A stretch of DNA of 64,000 nt from assembly GCA_037176845.1 (NCBI GenBank), contig JAYKXP010000027.1, positions 1 through 64,000 of the forward strand. Direction: 5' to 3'. Under the pieces are notes generated by a model. That model ran no database searches. It was given only the letters and a program-made list of their open reading frames with translations, and was not told where the DNA came from. Source of the DNA: Paramarasmius palmivorus. Its lineage: Eukaryota > Basidiomycota > Agaricomycetes > Agaricales > Marasmiaceae. This document shows positions 46,672-58,656 of this stretch, piece by piece; positions within the stretch are counted from its first letter, which is position 1, and each line of letters begins with the position of its first letter. A program made the translations under genes and the position numbers.

Positions 46672-47726
46672 CCATTCTCAAAGCTCCTGTTCATTGCAGA
46701 GTTTTCAGCATGATTAACAGAGTACCTGCTATGTTACTCACCTCCAGCAAGTTGAAACTATCATCATTTCGAGGCGGGGCAGTGAGGTGGTGCAAGATGG
46801 TATTCACAAATGACGCTAGTCTCCACATCCATGGCTATTGAGTGAATTGCTGATGGAAAATCACGATATCTCCTGGTCTGATTTCAATCTTGCCAGACGC
46901 TTTGATGAGTTCTTGTATCGAGATGTTACGCAGTCGCTCCCAATGAGCGCCAGGGCTGCAAAATCAAGGGATTGGTGCAGGTGCAAATTCAACCTGAAAC
47001 TGTTCTTTGGAGTTGATGCCGTTGAATATCAGAGCGAGGATAGTACTTACAGGTTTTCAGTGTCATGGGAGGAAGAGAGGGGCGTGCCGAGAAAATTGCC
47101 GCCCGTGACTCCTTGCTGGCTAGGCCTTGCAACCCGACCACTACCTTCAGTACCGCGTTCATTCTATTTCCTGCTTCTCTAATGATATCTAACGGGAGTA
47201 ATATTCAAACGGGGATGCTCCAAAGTTGACATAGGATAGGTGATACCACGAAAAGTAGGTTTTCAGCTTGTGGTCGCGCACAGTCATTGACGTTTCTCAA
47301 TCACTAGAACACTCACTGCTTCAACCCCAATATCTGTATCGCCGTGAAGCGCTCCATGATGAACCCCGCAATTTCAAATCGTCAGTCCATTCACAGTCTG
47401 GAAGACATTGCAAACATCGACCTGGAACGGACCCCGTTACACTCCACCGAATAGTCACTCAACCACTTGCATTCCATATGCAAGGCTCCCTGCCGCATAT
47501 CGACCCTTTCCTTTGCAATTGTGGAGACATCAATTGATAGAAGTGGATTGTTGGTAGGTGAGTTTTCAACACCATCACTGCACTGCCCTACTGAACGCGT
47601 TTTCGGGCACCACAGCGCTTACTCCCAGCCTTGTTGTGGAAACTTGAATACTATACGACGAATTTCGCGTTTCATCCAGACATGCTCTACGTCATCTATC
47701 ATCCTTCAAGTATCTTCGTTCGAGGG
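46672..47726. other. divergent intergenic region of the secreted pair
   Basis: About 1.05 kb between the two TATA boxes. Frames here (46838-47182 +, 47268-47537 +) have no recognisable content and probably represent upstream regulatory DNA. Confidence 0.4.
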
Positions 47727-47733
47727 TATAAAA
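47727..47733 (+). promoter_or_regulatory. TATA box of secreted paralogue 2
   Basis: TATAAAA, 90 bp before the start codon at 47817. Confidence 0.6.
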
Positions 47734-47816
47734 GTTCTCCAGAATCCTACCTTATTTTCACCAACAACCAAGCTTCCATCTCGCCAAACACCAACACTCA
47801 AGAGTCTACTCCCATC

Positions 47817-48492
47817 ATGCGCTGCACATCTTTTGTCGTCCTCACTGCTGCCCTAGCCGCTTCTGCAGCGCCTTCTACCCTTGAGGCTCGCAAGAACGTC
47901 GACCGACCCGATCCCACAAACTTGGATCACTGTCCTGGTCGTCCCATCGGTGATGCCGATGCTTGTACTTTTGAGAAACAGGTAAGCACCACTCAGCTCC
48001 TACTGTATCTTCTACTAATACTAATTCAACCCTCAGGGTGACCTCCCTGACCGCCGTCGATGGTTCACCCTTGGTGATCCCGTTGCCAACTGCGACGAAC
48101 CCAATGCTCCTGATCTCACCACTCAAGTCGGTGGTGAACGTACCACCACCGATACATGGACCCATACCAACAAAGCCGAGATCAACCTCCTTGGGATCAA
48201 GATTGGTGGTGAAGGTGGCTGGGAAAAGTCAGAGTCCAAGACGGAGCGTCAGCTTATCACGGTGACGATCCCTGCTGGCAAGCAACGTGTCGTTGTGGCT
48301 GGCGTAAATCACAAGGAGAGCAAAGGGCGTACCAGGCTCAACTACGGAGATCCATCGGGAGAGCCAGGAAAGAATGACTACCATTATATTTGGTACCAGA
48401 ACGATATCGTGTCTTCTCAGCCAACAGACGACGTTGAGTACGACTCGAAGGAAATTAATTGCGGCGAGACGTTTGATCCTAGCAGCTTGTAA
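47817..48492 (+). CDS. small secreted protein, paralogue 2
   Basis: Exons 47817-47981 and 48037-48492 (55-bp intron) give 206 aa. The signal peptide MRCTSFVVLTAALAASAAP is followed by the same LEARKNVDRPDP start as paralogue 1. Four Cys lie in the N-terminal half (DHCPG, ADACTF, ANCDE) and one near the end (NCGET). The middle is beta-rich (TDTWTHTNKAEINLLGIKIG, ITVTIPAGKQRVVVAG), and the end carries RTRLNYGDPSGEPGKNDYHY. Relative to paralogue 1 it has no second intron. Highly similar ends with a more diverged middle suggest a duplicated gene under local selection. Role unknown; extracellular location is inferred from the signal peptide. Confidence 0.78.
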
Positions 48493-51400
48493 ATTATCGT
48501 TATTTAGCTCGTATTTATAATTTCAGCGATGTAACATTTATTGTGCAATGCTCGCAACAATAGGTGATTTCCATATAAAGTAAGCATCCTTCCATTTCTG
48601 GAATAAACTTGGTACGCAAACAGTCTGAGCCTTGAAGTGCAAGCATTCTACTACGACCACACACAATTCTTGTACACCTCGTTTATCATTACCCCCATCT
48701 CCACGGTTAGCTTCAAACCGTTGATCGCTGTCTAAGTGAGAACGGTAGATGTGAGTCTGCAACCCCACAGACGGGAGTACCATCCACTCTGAATTGCATG
48801 ACCTAATTCTTTGATAGACATCTTTCTGTTCCTTGTCCGGGTGTTCGTACAAGTAAAAATTGAATTCACAGTCGTCAGCGATGAGTATGACGAAAGCGGG
48901 ATGGTTATCAATGATTGGAAGGCGCGGGTGTTGCTACTGAAACGGGTCAGCGAAAGCTTTCTACAGATTTCTCATCCAAGTCCTCTTGTAGCTCGACTGC
49001 GTCAGGTCCGTCATATCCACCTCATTGTATCCATACCCCACCCATAACCAAAGGCCAACCATAGGTACACATAACTCTACCAGGTACGTTGAATGCCATT
49101 CATAATCTTCGTCAGTCGCGGATATACAAACTGTATTAATTTATACTAGCACTACACTTAGAAAGTGTACGTGGGATAGTTGGGCAGATAAAAACAGAGT
49201 AATGCAACGCAGAACATGATAGGAACGCAAACGAGAGTGACTAACACGACCTTTGCTTTCGACGTCCCATCTTCCATCTTGTCATCTCGAGGATGCTCTA
49301 CATTAGAACGATACATAGAGGGATAAACCGGGGAACTTACCATCATCTTCGACTTCCTCGAAACGCTTGTCACCAACGACTTGGCGTCATTTCAACTGCA
49401 GAACCGAATGTAAAGACTCCTGACTGCCAGTCTTTTATGCGAAGGATTATCATGAACGTGTCGAATGGTTCGGGGCTGTATTTTCCGCATGCATCGCAAC
49501 TAGAATGAGGCAAGATGTCATCATATTTAGTCTTGTCGATACGAGGCTTGCTTACCATCTTCTCACATTCCCAAGTCAGCTAAAGTGCTATCGGGCATCC
49601 TGTGTTCCCCCGCCGACCCCGCGATTATGCGAGCTTGGTAGGTACCTATATCAATAGCTGGGGCGAGCGACGATACAGTTTGTACCAAGTCATGCATTGT
49701 ACTTCGTAAAGTCTATCAATCGATCGATATCGACATAGGGCACCCAGACCATCAAACGACGTCCGTACCGCCGGATACTATACATAGAAACACAAATGTC
49801 AGATCATGAAAGGCACAGTTAATATAACACCTACCAATCTCTTCCGACGTGGTACAATCAAGGTGAACGATATCGTTCAGAGTTGATGCAGGCTTGAACA
49901 ACCGACATCGCCCTAGATAGTCATGCAAAGGCAACAAACCCAATCCTGCCAGCGAGATCTTCCCAGTTAGAAATCGAGTATGAGCTGCAGTAGGTAGGAA
50001 GAACTCGCTGACCGGGCTGGACTTGAGCGAGGTATACTCATTCCCACTAATGAATCACCAGTCTAAGAATTGAGTTCAGCGCAGTTTCAAAATAGGCTAT
50101 CATGCATGTTTACCTTCAGCACATAGTCTCTCGGCGTACTGCGCTATTTGGGACGGCGATACATCAGTGCTCAGTAATGGAAGAACTATAATGAGAGGAA
50201 CAGACGTACCATTGATACCTAGCACGTCTGTCAAAACCTAGAGCGTGAAACAGCACCACTACGTCCGCCGGTATGACCCCTTGTCAACTTGGAGCTGTCA
50301 TTCCTTGCACTAAACACCGTAATCAGCAAGGAGTATTACGCGGAAAAGGATCAGCACGTACCGATGAAAATATCCATTTGCAGATATCAGCGAAACGCTA
50401 CCGATCTCGAGCTTCAATGCCTCTTCAGAACTTCGTTCTCTTCCTAAGTAACTCCTTCATAACCTGCACCCGTTACGTCTTCCCTCACAGGTTCGACATG
50501 ATACCCTAGTGTAATTGAACCAAAGGGAACGAATGGAGTGGCATCGATTTGCTGACTTGTTGGCGCGTCGGGACCTTGACGAAACCTGCCGTTCTGGCAG
50601 CAAAGTTCCAGAAAAGTGATAGGTATCAACGCCTCGAGACTTCGACGTTCAGCCTTCAAAGGAACGACGAAACCTAGCGGAAATCCAGGATCACGAAGAA
50701 AGGTCAAATCCTTCTACGAGAACACCAGCTTGGGCTCGTGGATTGAGATTCGGTATGGACATAGCTCCTAAAACTACCACTTGCAGGCCCGATTCCTCGA
50801 TGACGTAGTGAGGCATTAACGACTCCGAAAGCTAACCTGAGCTCTCAGCTTAAGGTATGAAGTTGGAGGATATGGGGAAGAGTTGAAATGCGAGAACCAG
50901 CGAGATAGGATGAGGGTGAAGGGTTTGCTGTTGCTGCCACCGCCAGACCGAGATAGTTGCGTCTCGAGGAAGCATGTGCGGGTGTAGTAACGCGACAGCA
51001 ACATGGCAACGGAAACCACTGTTCCTGAGTTCGCGAAAGTCTAGCTGGGCCTCTGAGAATGTAGACGCCGCTATAGCTGATATGGTATCAGTAAGGCGCG
51101 TTCAGAGATCGAGAAACAGCGAGTACTTACCCTGAATGTTGCACAGTAGAACCAACAAACCCAAATCGACCATCTAATCCACCGCGCTGGTTTGTATATG
51201 GGCCTATCGTCACCATAAGCACGTTCGCGACTTTGTGGAAAGGACGACACAAAGGTCAATAGTGGGCACGAGCAGGAGCGTGCGGAACTCGTAGTGCTTG
51301 GGGAGTTCATGGTTGCCGTATGAGGGCAATACACGAGAAAGGAGGTCGGGGGTGTCGTGAAGAAGCGGAGGGGACAGGAAATGTGTAGCGTAAGGGCGAG

Positions 51401-51646
51401 GATGCAATGGTAGAGCACAGGCGGCTGGACGCGTTGTGATGCAAGTGAGAGGCTGTAATGGGATGTAAGACCTATGTCAGCGCAACTGAGGACTAGTGTC
51501 GTCGGCTGATGTTGTGTGGAGGTCTTGTAGCGGGAATGGGGTAGTGGTGTTGTCAGGGAGCGTTTTTAAGGAGGACGGTGATTGAGGACAGCACATCTTG
51601 AGAGGTATACATGGCGTTCTGCGCTTGTGTTTGCCTAGGATGAGCT
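48493..51646. other. unresolved region, possible decayed or multi-exon gene (-)
   Basis: Minus-strand pieces look partly coding but do not assemble. One frame at 51418-51071 contains a hydrophobic IRWSIWVCWFYCATFR followed by a good donor (GTAAGT) near 51131. Another at 50707-50444 reads FPLGFVVPLKAERRSLEALI. A frame near 49376-49158 ends with a single membrane-helix-like stretch (VVLVTLVCVPIMFCVALLCF). Splice phases between them fail in my hands. It could be one membrane protein gene with many small exons or the remains of one. Confidence 0.3.
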
Positions 51647-53064
51647 ATGAGTGACAGTGAAAAACGTAGAGTAGCGTTACGCGTATACATACCGGAATCT
51701 CAATTTCATGCCTTGAACGATTCGGAATCGAAGTCGATTCCTGCTAAGATGCTAGAAGGTATATTATTTAGATCTAAAAACGGTGCAAAGCGAACAGTTG
51801 AACACACCTCTATATGCTTGCAGAGACAAACACCCTTTGAACGAGGTGGTCGTTTTGAGCAGAAAAGTGCCGGCGGCATGGTGCCCTCTCAGTCACAGTG
51901 TGACTTGAAAGCTTGACGTCTTACTCCTTTACAATTACTACAATGGAGCACCACCGCAAACGCAGTCTACAACTGTCTACAAGACAAGCCTGTTAATCTT
52001 TCGAAGATGCAACAGGTTTCGGAAACGCTGACTGCGCTAAAAGAAGAGTTGAAAGGGATCCGAGAAGAAACCGAGGAAGAATTACGCTAATACGCTCCAT
52101 TACCGAGTATGTACACGCCTTGGAGGCTATACTTGGCAATGGTACCAATAAACCGTAGTAAGTGCGCTGTCCGCTTTTTGCTTCATTTTAGAGAGTAACC
52201 TTCTCGAGTGTTACGGCCAACCAGCTCAAATTAGCTGGTATCGAAAAGGGGCATCTGGCGTTTAAATCCGCGAAAACAGCAGAACTAGGCAATGGATTTG
52301 ATGCAAATACATTGAAAGAGATCGATGATCTTCGGGCTCGGTTGGTCAAGATTTATGACCACGTTAACATGGATGTACGTGTCAGATTTACATCTCTCCT
52401 GGTGCAGCCTACTTAATTGTTTGTAGTAGGGAGCAGGTTCACGGATAGTCCTCGAAATAATATTGATTGCGTTGGCCGTTATCATGGAAGGTCCAGAAGA
52501 CGGGGTCGCCATCATTCCAGGGTTGAACTTAGGGCAGGATGAGCCGATGCGTATTGCGAATCCTACATCTGGATACGAATTGTGGTTGAGTGGCAAGGTT
52601 GACTATGCGGTAATAAAACGGACGAGGATAACAAGGGTGAGCTTGATTGTTCTCTGCCTTCCTCATAGTCAGTTGACGATTGTCCGTGTATTTCTTAGAC
52701 AGCTTGGTTGGTCCTGGTGGAGCCGGAGAAACCTCAATCGATCTTGCATAGGGCTGTCTGTTCCTCGTTGAACCCAAGCGCCTCGATCGCCAATACGGTT
52801 TCGATGACAGTATACCAGAAGCAGTCAGCCAAACGATTGCACTTTTGAAGCCCGCTCAGTACGTCAGTTCTCTCTACAGAGCCTTCTTAGCTCACTCCTA
52901 TAGACTCTTTTGTCTGACCAACGGACAGTACTGGAAGTTCCTAGTCCTGCGATCGGAAGACGGCGTTCCGAAATACTACGAATCAGGAGTACGCTCTCTC
53001 GACAAAGACCTGGCAAGCTCGGATAAAGAGTTGCGCCAAATTATGGCGCTTGTGTGCGAATGGG
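51647..53064 (+). pseudogene. decayed member of a basidiomycete family with possible PD-(D/E)XK-like core
   Basis: Exon-like pieces read ALKEELKGIREETEEELR, KTAELGNGFDANTLKEID, then GYELWLSGKVDYAVIKRTR, then GCLFLVEPKR with SIPEAVSQTIALLK, and finally LTNGQYWKFLVLR with DKELRQIMALVCEW. The order matches a common Agaricomycete protein family in which a VDYAVI Asp and an (E)xK strand suggest a nuclease-like fold; that fold is my inference. Breaks: a one-base frameshift near 52083-52090 and an in-frame TAG directly before GCLFLVEPK (about 52751). The N-terminal frame at 51647-51916 may belong to it. The family is usually intact with Arg or Lys where the TAG stands. Confidence 0.55.
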
Positions 53065-53279
53065 TAGGTTTCTTTCTATGCCTTTGGAACAGGATGCTGA
53101 AAGACTCTTTACTAGTGGAAGCCCACTTGTACCGATCATTTGTTTTCGCTCAAATAGCGCCAAGGATTTTCATTCATTGTTGTGGTTGTAGTTGTGGTCT
53201 ACTAGGCTACATGGTGTCGAGTGCCCAGATGTAGTGTTGATACAGCGTTCTTATGAGTATCGAGCCCTGATAGTGCCGA

Positions 53280-53600
53280 ATGTCCATGACAGCCATCACC
53301 CATCTCCGGTCTCATCACCACAAGAACAAACCACCCACCAACCAACAACTCCAGGCACAACAGCAATCAACGAAACAGCGAATGAAACGGGATGTAATTC
53401 CCACAAGAGATAACAGGATTCCTACAAAGAAAAACAACGCCGCAGTTCCAAGTGCCGACGTCATACGAAGAGCATTTCGTTACAAGACGGCTTCTTTTGG
53501 CTGCTGCTTGCACACAACCCCGAATAAAGTAGAGCTGAGACTAAGCCCTAAGCTCATGAACCAAAAGCAGTACTTGATAAGAATCGTGGACAACAAGACT
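53280..53600 (-). pseudogene. DUF6535 relic
   Basis: The text here is the reverse complement of a diverged copy of 25920-26130, part of the DUF6535 relic on the plus strand. Shared phrases include CCACAAGAACAAACCA, CAGCGAATGAAACGG-like text and CCTACAAAGAAAAA. It contains the degenerate second membrane helix and no usable frame. It lies 60 bp from the tRNA-Thr gene. Confidence 0.55.
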
Positions 53601-53659
53601 GCGATGCGTCGGTCACTGAAGGATGACATCGTTATTACCATACCTGGAGAAGGAACGTC

Positions 53660-53750
53660 TCCCCCTTAGCTCAGCGGTAGAGCGCTTCACTAGTATCGTA
53701 GAGAAGTGGCATGCTATGAAGAGGTCAGTCGTTCAAGTCGGCTAGGGGGA
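53660..53750 (+). tRNA. tRNA-Thr(AGT), with intron
   Basis: Acceptor TCCCCCT/AGGGGGA, D arm GCTC/GAGC, anticodon stem CTTCA/TGAAG with loop CTAGTA (anticodon AGT) and T arm AGTCG-TTCAAGT-CGGCT, all intact. The intron after position 37 is about 20 nt (TCGTAGAGAAGTGGCATGCT) and differs from that of the gene at 31794-31887, while the exons look identical. The 3' flank also resembles that of the other copy (GGGGGAAAT ... AATTTCACA). Confidence 0.9.
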
Positions 53751-54682
53751 AATCGGAAATCGCCAGCTAGACATTTTGTTGAATTTCACAGTGCAAAAAA
53801 GGGGAAGTGAGTTTAGTCATAAGCCTCGTGTAACTAGTAAAAGTACCGAGCCAATTTTTTTTCCCCTGGTAAACGTGTTTTCCGGAGTCCAAACCTTAAC
53901 ACTTCTCAAAACCAATGACAGCCACAATAGCTTCCTTGTCCGCAATCTCGCCGATGATCATTTGAAATACTAGGTCACCATAGAGGAAGTTAGGAAACGA
54001 GCGATGTCAGCCAGGGGGAGACCAATGTGTATAGGTACGCCAATCACTGTTCAACACGCTACTTTCACCGATGTTTGATCCCTCTGCAGGCCTCCAAAGA
54101 TCTATACGCCAGGGCTAATCGTCCGTCCCGCAACTTCGAAATGCCTTCACGGCCGCACACACGGGTTCCCCCGACGCTTTGAAGATTCGCGTGCCATCCA
54201 GATTTTCCCGCAGATTACAATCCACCTCTGTCGTCCAGACGACTCTTGTTAACCTATACAAAGCAATACATAATCACTTTACACTCGTGCAATGGGAAAC
54301 GGTGAAGAGAAAAGGGAACGACAACATGCAAACGATGAAGCTCATGAGTCATACATAAAAGTCTTGGCCCAATGTTCGGAATAATACGTATAGCACACCA
54401 TCGGTCGACAGGGCAAATGCCAACGTCAACACGATCTACTACCCTGCCTAATCTTCCGAGAAAAAGTAAAAAAAAAAGTATCTTTCAGTGTCATGATATG
54501 TCCACCTGGTCCTTCTTAGCATTCAACATCGCCATGTATACGGCATCCCTCAATTTCATGGCACCCTCACGCATCCTCCACTTCGCTAACTCTGATTCTC
54601 TACACCACCCGGATTTCGATGCCCTCCAGCAGCAGGAATCGTAACCAAAGATCCTGTTGCAGGTCACCGTTCGAACTTGGGG
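53751..54682. other. intergenic
   Basis: 932 bp. The first ~60 bp match the 3' flank of the other tRNA-Thr gene. I see nothing else that I can support. Confidence 0.4.
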
Positions 54683-57370
54683 TCAACCCCTTCCATCACC
54701 CAGGCGGTTCTCTACCGCCGGCTGTGCATCCCTCGTGTCGGAATATCGATGCTGCTCGTCTTCGGAATGCGAAGACGTAGAATCACTGGCTATTGTAACT
54801 CCTGATGTGGCTGAAGAGCGTCGATCCGGGGCAGGATGTGCGTCTGATTCAACGTCAGGCGGTGAACTCAAAGATTGTGAGCCGAAGGAATGAAAGGAAG
54901 ACTCTAGGAGTGTTGTGGGTTTCCCATCTGACAATTGGGATGAGCCGGGATGAGTTATAGGCTGTGCATGTGAATCCTGATTCCGGATATCAGCCGTTGA
55001 ATCCCAAGCAGTGGACTGTTCTGACACCGTTTCGGTATTACTTCCCAGGGGGTTTGAATCGTGATCCTGAGCAAGCGTTTGTTCGTTATCAAGAACACCG
55101 GCCGTACCAGATAAACGTATGTCGGTTGACGATTGGCCTGCATCACGACCAGTATCTGTAGCTTGGGATTGGACGTTATCTGTGCAGGGAGCCCGGCGTG
55201 GCTCGTCCGAATCGATCAAAGAATCGTCAGCTTGTGGTGTAGTATGACCTCTTCCTTGTACAGTTAGATTTCGCGAGTTGCCAGCTTTGTCTGCGGTGTT
55301 AGGGACAGGGACAATCTGAATTGAATTTTCGTCGTCGGATATTCCTCCGTCGCGTTGGGAACCTGATGCCTGATTATCGTGAACGACGTCCGCTTGGGTG
55401 TCGACGGATGATCGGGTGGGAGGTAGGGGTGGTAGATTCGGTGGAGGATTATTCTTGCCTGGTAGTTGTGCGAAGTAGTCGGAGGATAACTTTCCCGCTT
55501 CTCGTGTCCTTTCAATAGCTCGCACCCATTCGGCACGTGCAAACGATTTCCCATTGTAAAGCGCTTGGGTGATGATTTCTTGGTTAATGAACCTCATGAA
55601 CTCTTGACCGCGTCTACTCGTTATCAGTGCCGAAGCCGAAGTATGATCGGTGCGGTTGATGTGCCGAGCGAGAGCCAACACGAAAGCTAGGCGCTCGCTA
55701 CTGTGCTTGTCCTCGCTGACCTTTGAGCACAAGTTCCAAGATTCGTGGTAGTGCGTGAGGAGTGCCAGACTTTGCTTTTGGATATCAGAGTTCTGGTGGG
55801 TCCATAGCCTTCCGGTTATTGAAAGCGGAACGATGAAATGGAAACCTGTTGTTTGCACGCCCATATCCTCAAGTGAAGTACGAAAGACATCAGAAAGGTT
55901 GGAAACATGACCTTTGTGATACCTTTTCATCATCAACATCTGGTGTTTGAATAAGAACTTGATTCCCTCTGGTTGAAGAATCACAGGATCGGGAATAGCA
56001 GGGAGTCGTGGAAGGTGATCCAAGATGCTAAGTCCAGTTGTCCGACTCGTTGAATATTGCCGCCGAAAACCCTCAGGATCTTGGACAGCAAGATCAACAT
56101 CCGCTTTTGAAACATCGGTCCACAGTGCGATGTCCCGGCGGCCAAGCACGGCAGACATCGCAACAGGAGGAGGGATGGTTTCCAACACATTCTGAAGATG
56201 AGGTATCATCGATGGGCTGTCTCGGAACATCGTGACCGCCCATTCGAAAGCGCGTAGTTGGTATACTTGTAGGTTAAATAACTTTTGGTTATCCAAAACC
56301 CTGACCTGCTGGTCATACTGTCTGACCACTCGAAGATCGAGCGAAGACCAATCTGAGGCCGGTGGTACGATGTACTCGCTCGAAGCAGGAGCACGCTTGC
56401 CTTGGGAGAGTCGGGAAAAGAAATAAAGGAGCGTACACACGACTCGATAGAACACCCAAGCCTGAGGGGACTTGTACGGACAGATGAACTGGTATGATAA
56501 CCGTTCGAACCATCCAACTTTGATATCCGTCCTAAGATTCTTGGGTATCGTCAATGCAGGGAGGAGCGTGGTGGCAAAATAGAGCCCAGCGCTGAGCCCA
56601 ACGGCAACTAGTGCAACAATGAATGGGATCCGATGTAGCCTCCACAAAAGGTCTAAGATTCCCATGAAAAAGAGTATCAAGGCGAGCTCGACGAGTATCG
56701 GGAGCGCAGCCAAGAAAGAGGGTACATGCCACTTTTCAAAGCTATCTCGACGCAGTTGTCGAAGAGCTAACGCTTCCGCTGTTGTGTTTGTAGGTGTATC
56801 GTGTTCGAACCCTCGAATCCATTCTCTGCACAAGAGGCCGAAGACAGCTGATATGAGGCTGAATATGAGGCTAAGGAACCAGAAGCAGTTGATGCGGATG
56901 ATTGCAGAGTCGGGCTGGAACGGTGGTATGGGATCGGCGGCGAGGGCAAGGGATGCATTGCGCTGAAATAAGACAAGCTGTTCGAGAAGAAGGACTGTTT
57001 TCTCTGCTGGGTCTTGTTCGAGCTTTTTATACGATTCGATGAGGAATGCTGTGACGACAGCAGAGAAAAGACCACTCTATCAGTCATGCAGCAGGTTAGA
57101 GCCTGTCAACATAATCACGGAAGCACTTACAAAAACAGGGATTTTGTCAATGTCGTCTCGCCAACCTTCTGCTAACGCTGCGTCGTACATCTCTACAGCC
57201 TTCGCTAATCTTCCCAGTGATTCGTCGATTGCTTCTGGTGGATTGGACGACTGATTATAGACAAACAGAGTGAGCAAAGACTTCAAGCTTTCTTATTTCA
57301 TGTAACTCACCATTCTGTGTCAAGGGTTTTAGATGTTGGTGGTGGTTGAAAGAACAGGTCTGTAAGCAGC
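54683..57370 (-). CDS. DUF6535 membrane protein, longest intact copy
   Basis: Core exons are 57234-57131 and 57076-54683, in phase, giving about 830 aa. A 5' exon ends near 57311, but its frame disagrees with the other copies (a ~10-nt length difference), so the N-terminus is uncertain. The order is: MYDAALAEGWRDDIDKIPVF; SGLFSAVVTAFLIESYKKL; membrane helices in CFWFLSLIFSLISAVFGLL, LPILVELALILFFMGIL and LVAVGLSAGLYFATTLL; then [39 protein letters not shown] and SAVLGRRDIALWTDVSK. A helical region follows (LAFVLALARHINRTD, GQEFMRFINQEIITQAL), then a ~230-residue Ser/Asp/Gln-rich tail that stops at 54683. Family function is unknown; plasma or internal membrane location is inferred from the helices. 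It has no WW domains. Confidence 0.72.
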
Positions 57371-58656
57371 ATGGCAGCTGCGAAGAGCGTAAATATCTCT
57401 TAGCATGCGTCGAACATGTTGAAGAGAAGGTTCCGTAGTCACCTAATGTTTGAAGAGAGGCGCTGTGTCTGCGTGACTCCGAAAGTCGCGGTTGTTCTGC
57501 GATATCTGCATTAGCAGGCAACTACTGGAGGACCAGTAGAACGGCATAGCCTTTGTATGAACCTGTAGACGTTTTTCAGAGCCGGCGTTCAACGCTCAAT
57601 GCCGCGTTCGTAGAGGCATCGTAACCTATGGTCGCTTTCTCCAAGAGTGTGAGTTACAACAGATCTTAATGAGGATTGCGGGAGCAATTTCGTGTCCATG
57701 GGTGTATCCTGTACCGTGTATGTTCAGAGGATGCATCTGATTGGAATCTAGATGGTGAAGGGAGAGACGCGTCACAAATTACCTGGGGCCGACACTCCTT
57801 TTCCCAAAAGATCCACACTAGTGACCGTACAGTATACGCCTCCTCCCAACAGAATACCTTAGGATTAGATGAATCTACTGATGGTTTATGTACAGGAACT
57901 TCATTTTTTGTACTTATAAAACTAAAAAACCGACCAAACCGACTGAAAGCTTGTCAATTCCATGCTTAGTAGTCTCCCCCAGGCAGACCCAATCGCTCGC
58001 AGGCTCGCTTGATATGAGTGAAATGTCACCAGAACAGATTGCCCTGATAGATTGCCTATGAGCGAGAGGTACAATCACTCATTCGACACTGTGCTGTGTG
58101 ATACTTTCAAATCCTTATCCTCCTCCCAATCGCGCTGCGTGTTTCGCAATTGTCCTTGGGGCAAAAGCTGGTATACCCAATACCTGCTCATCAGCTAGAG
58201 CCTTCTGGGACTGGACGAGCTGAATAATCACCATCACAGAAGATTCTTCTCATACATCACCCAGACACTGTTGATACATCTGAGTCATTATCAATATCCT
58301 GGACATCCTTTTCAAATCGGGCGTCAAAAGCCCATACATTGAAATGACATCTTCCTCAAGCTACGCTACATCTCGTTCGGTATAGTGCTTGACCGACTAT
58401 CAGCTGCTTGGTACAACAGGCTCCGAGTCGATAATCGTCCTCCGAGTACATCTGACAGTGATGATTAAACGTTAAACGTTTAGCGCTGGTATATCTACTC
58501 TCTTCATGTCTCCAAACCCTGGGCACCCTATTCAGAATAACCTAACACACGGTACACCGAAACATTCTTCTCCTTCTGCCCGAGATCGCAGTTCATACTG
58601 GATCTATTCCAGTCTGCCGTGTGGTGTAAACTGGACCCGAAGCCTGTTCGTGACCT
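57371..58656. other. intergenic
   Basis: About 1.3 kb with stops in all frames beyond 97 codons. Nothing is recognised. TTAAACGTTTAACG-like palindromic text lies near 58460-58485. Confidence 0.35.
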
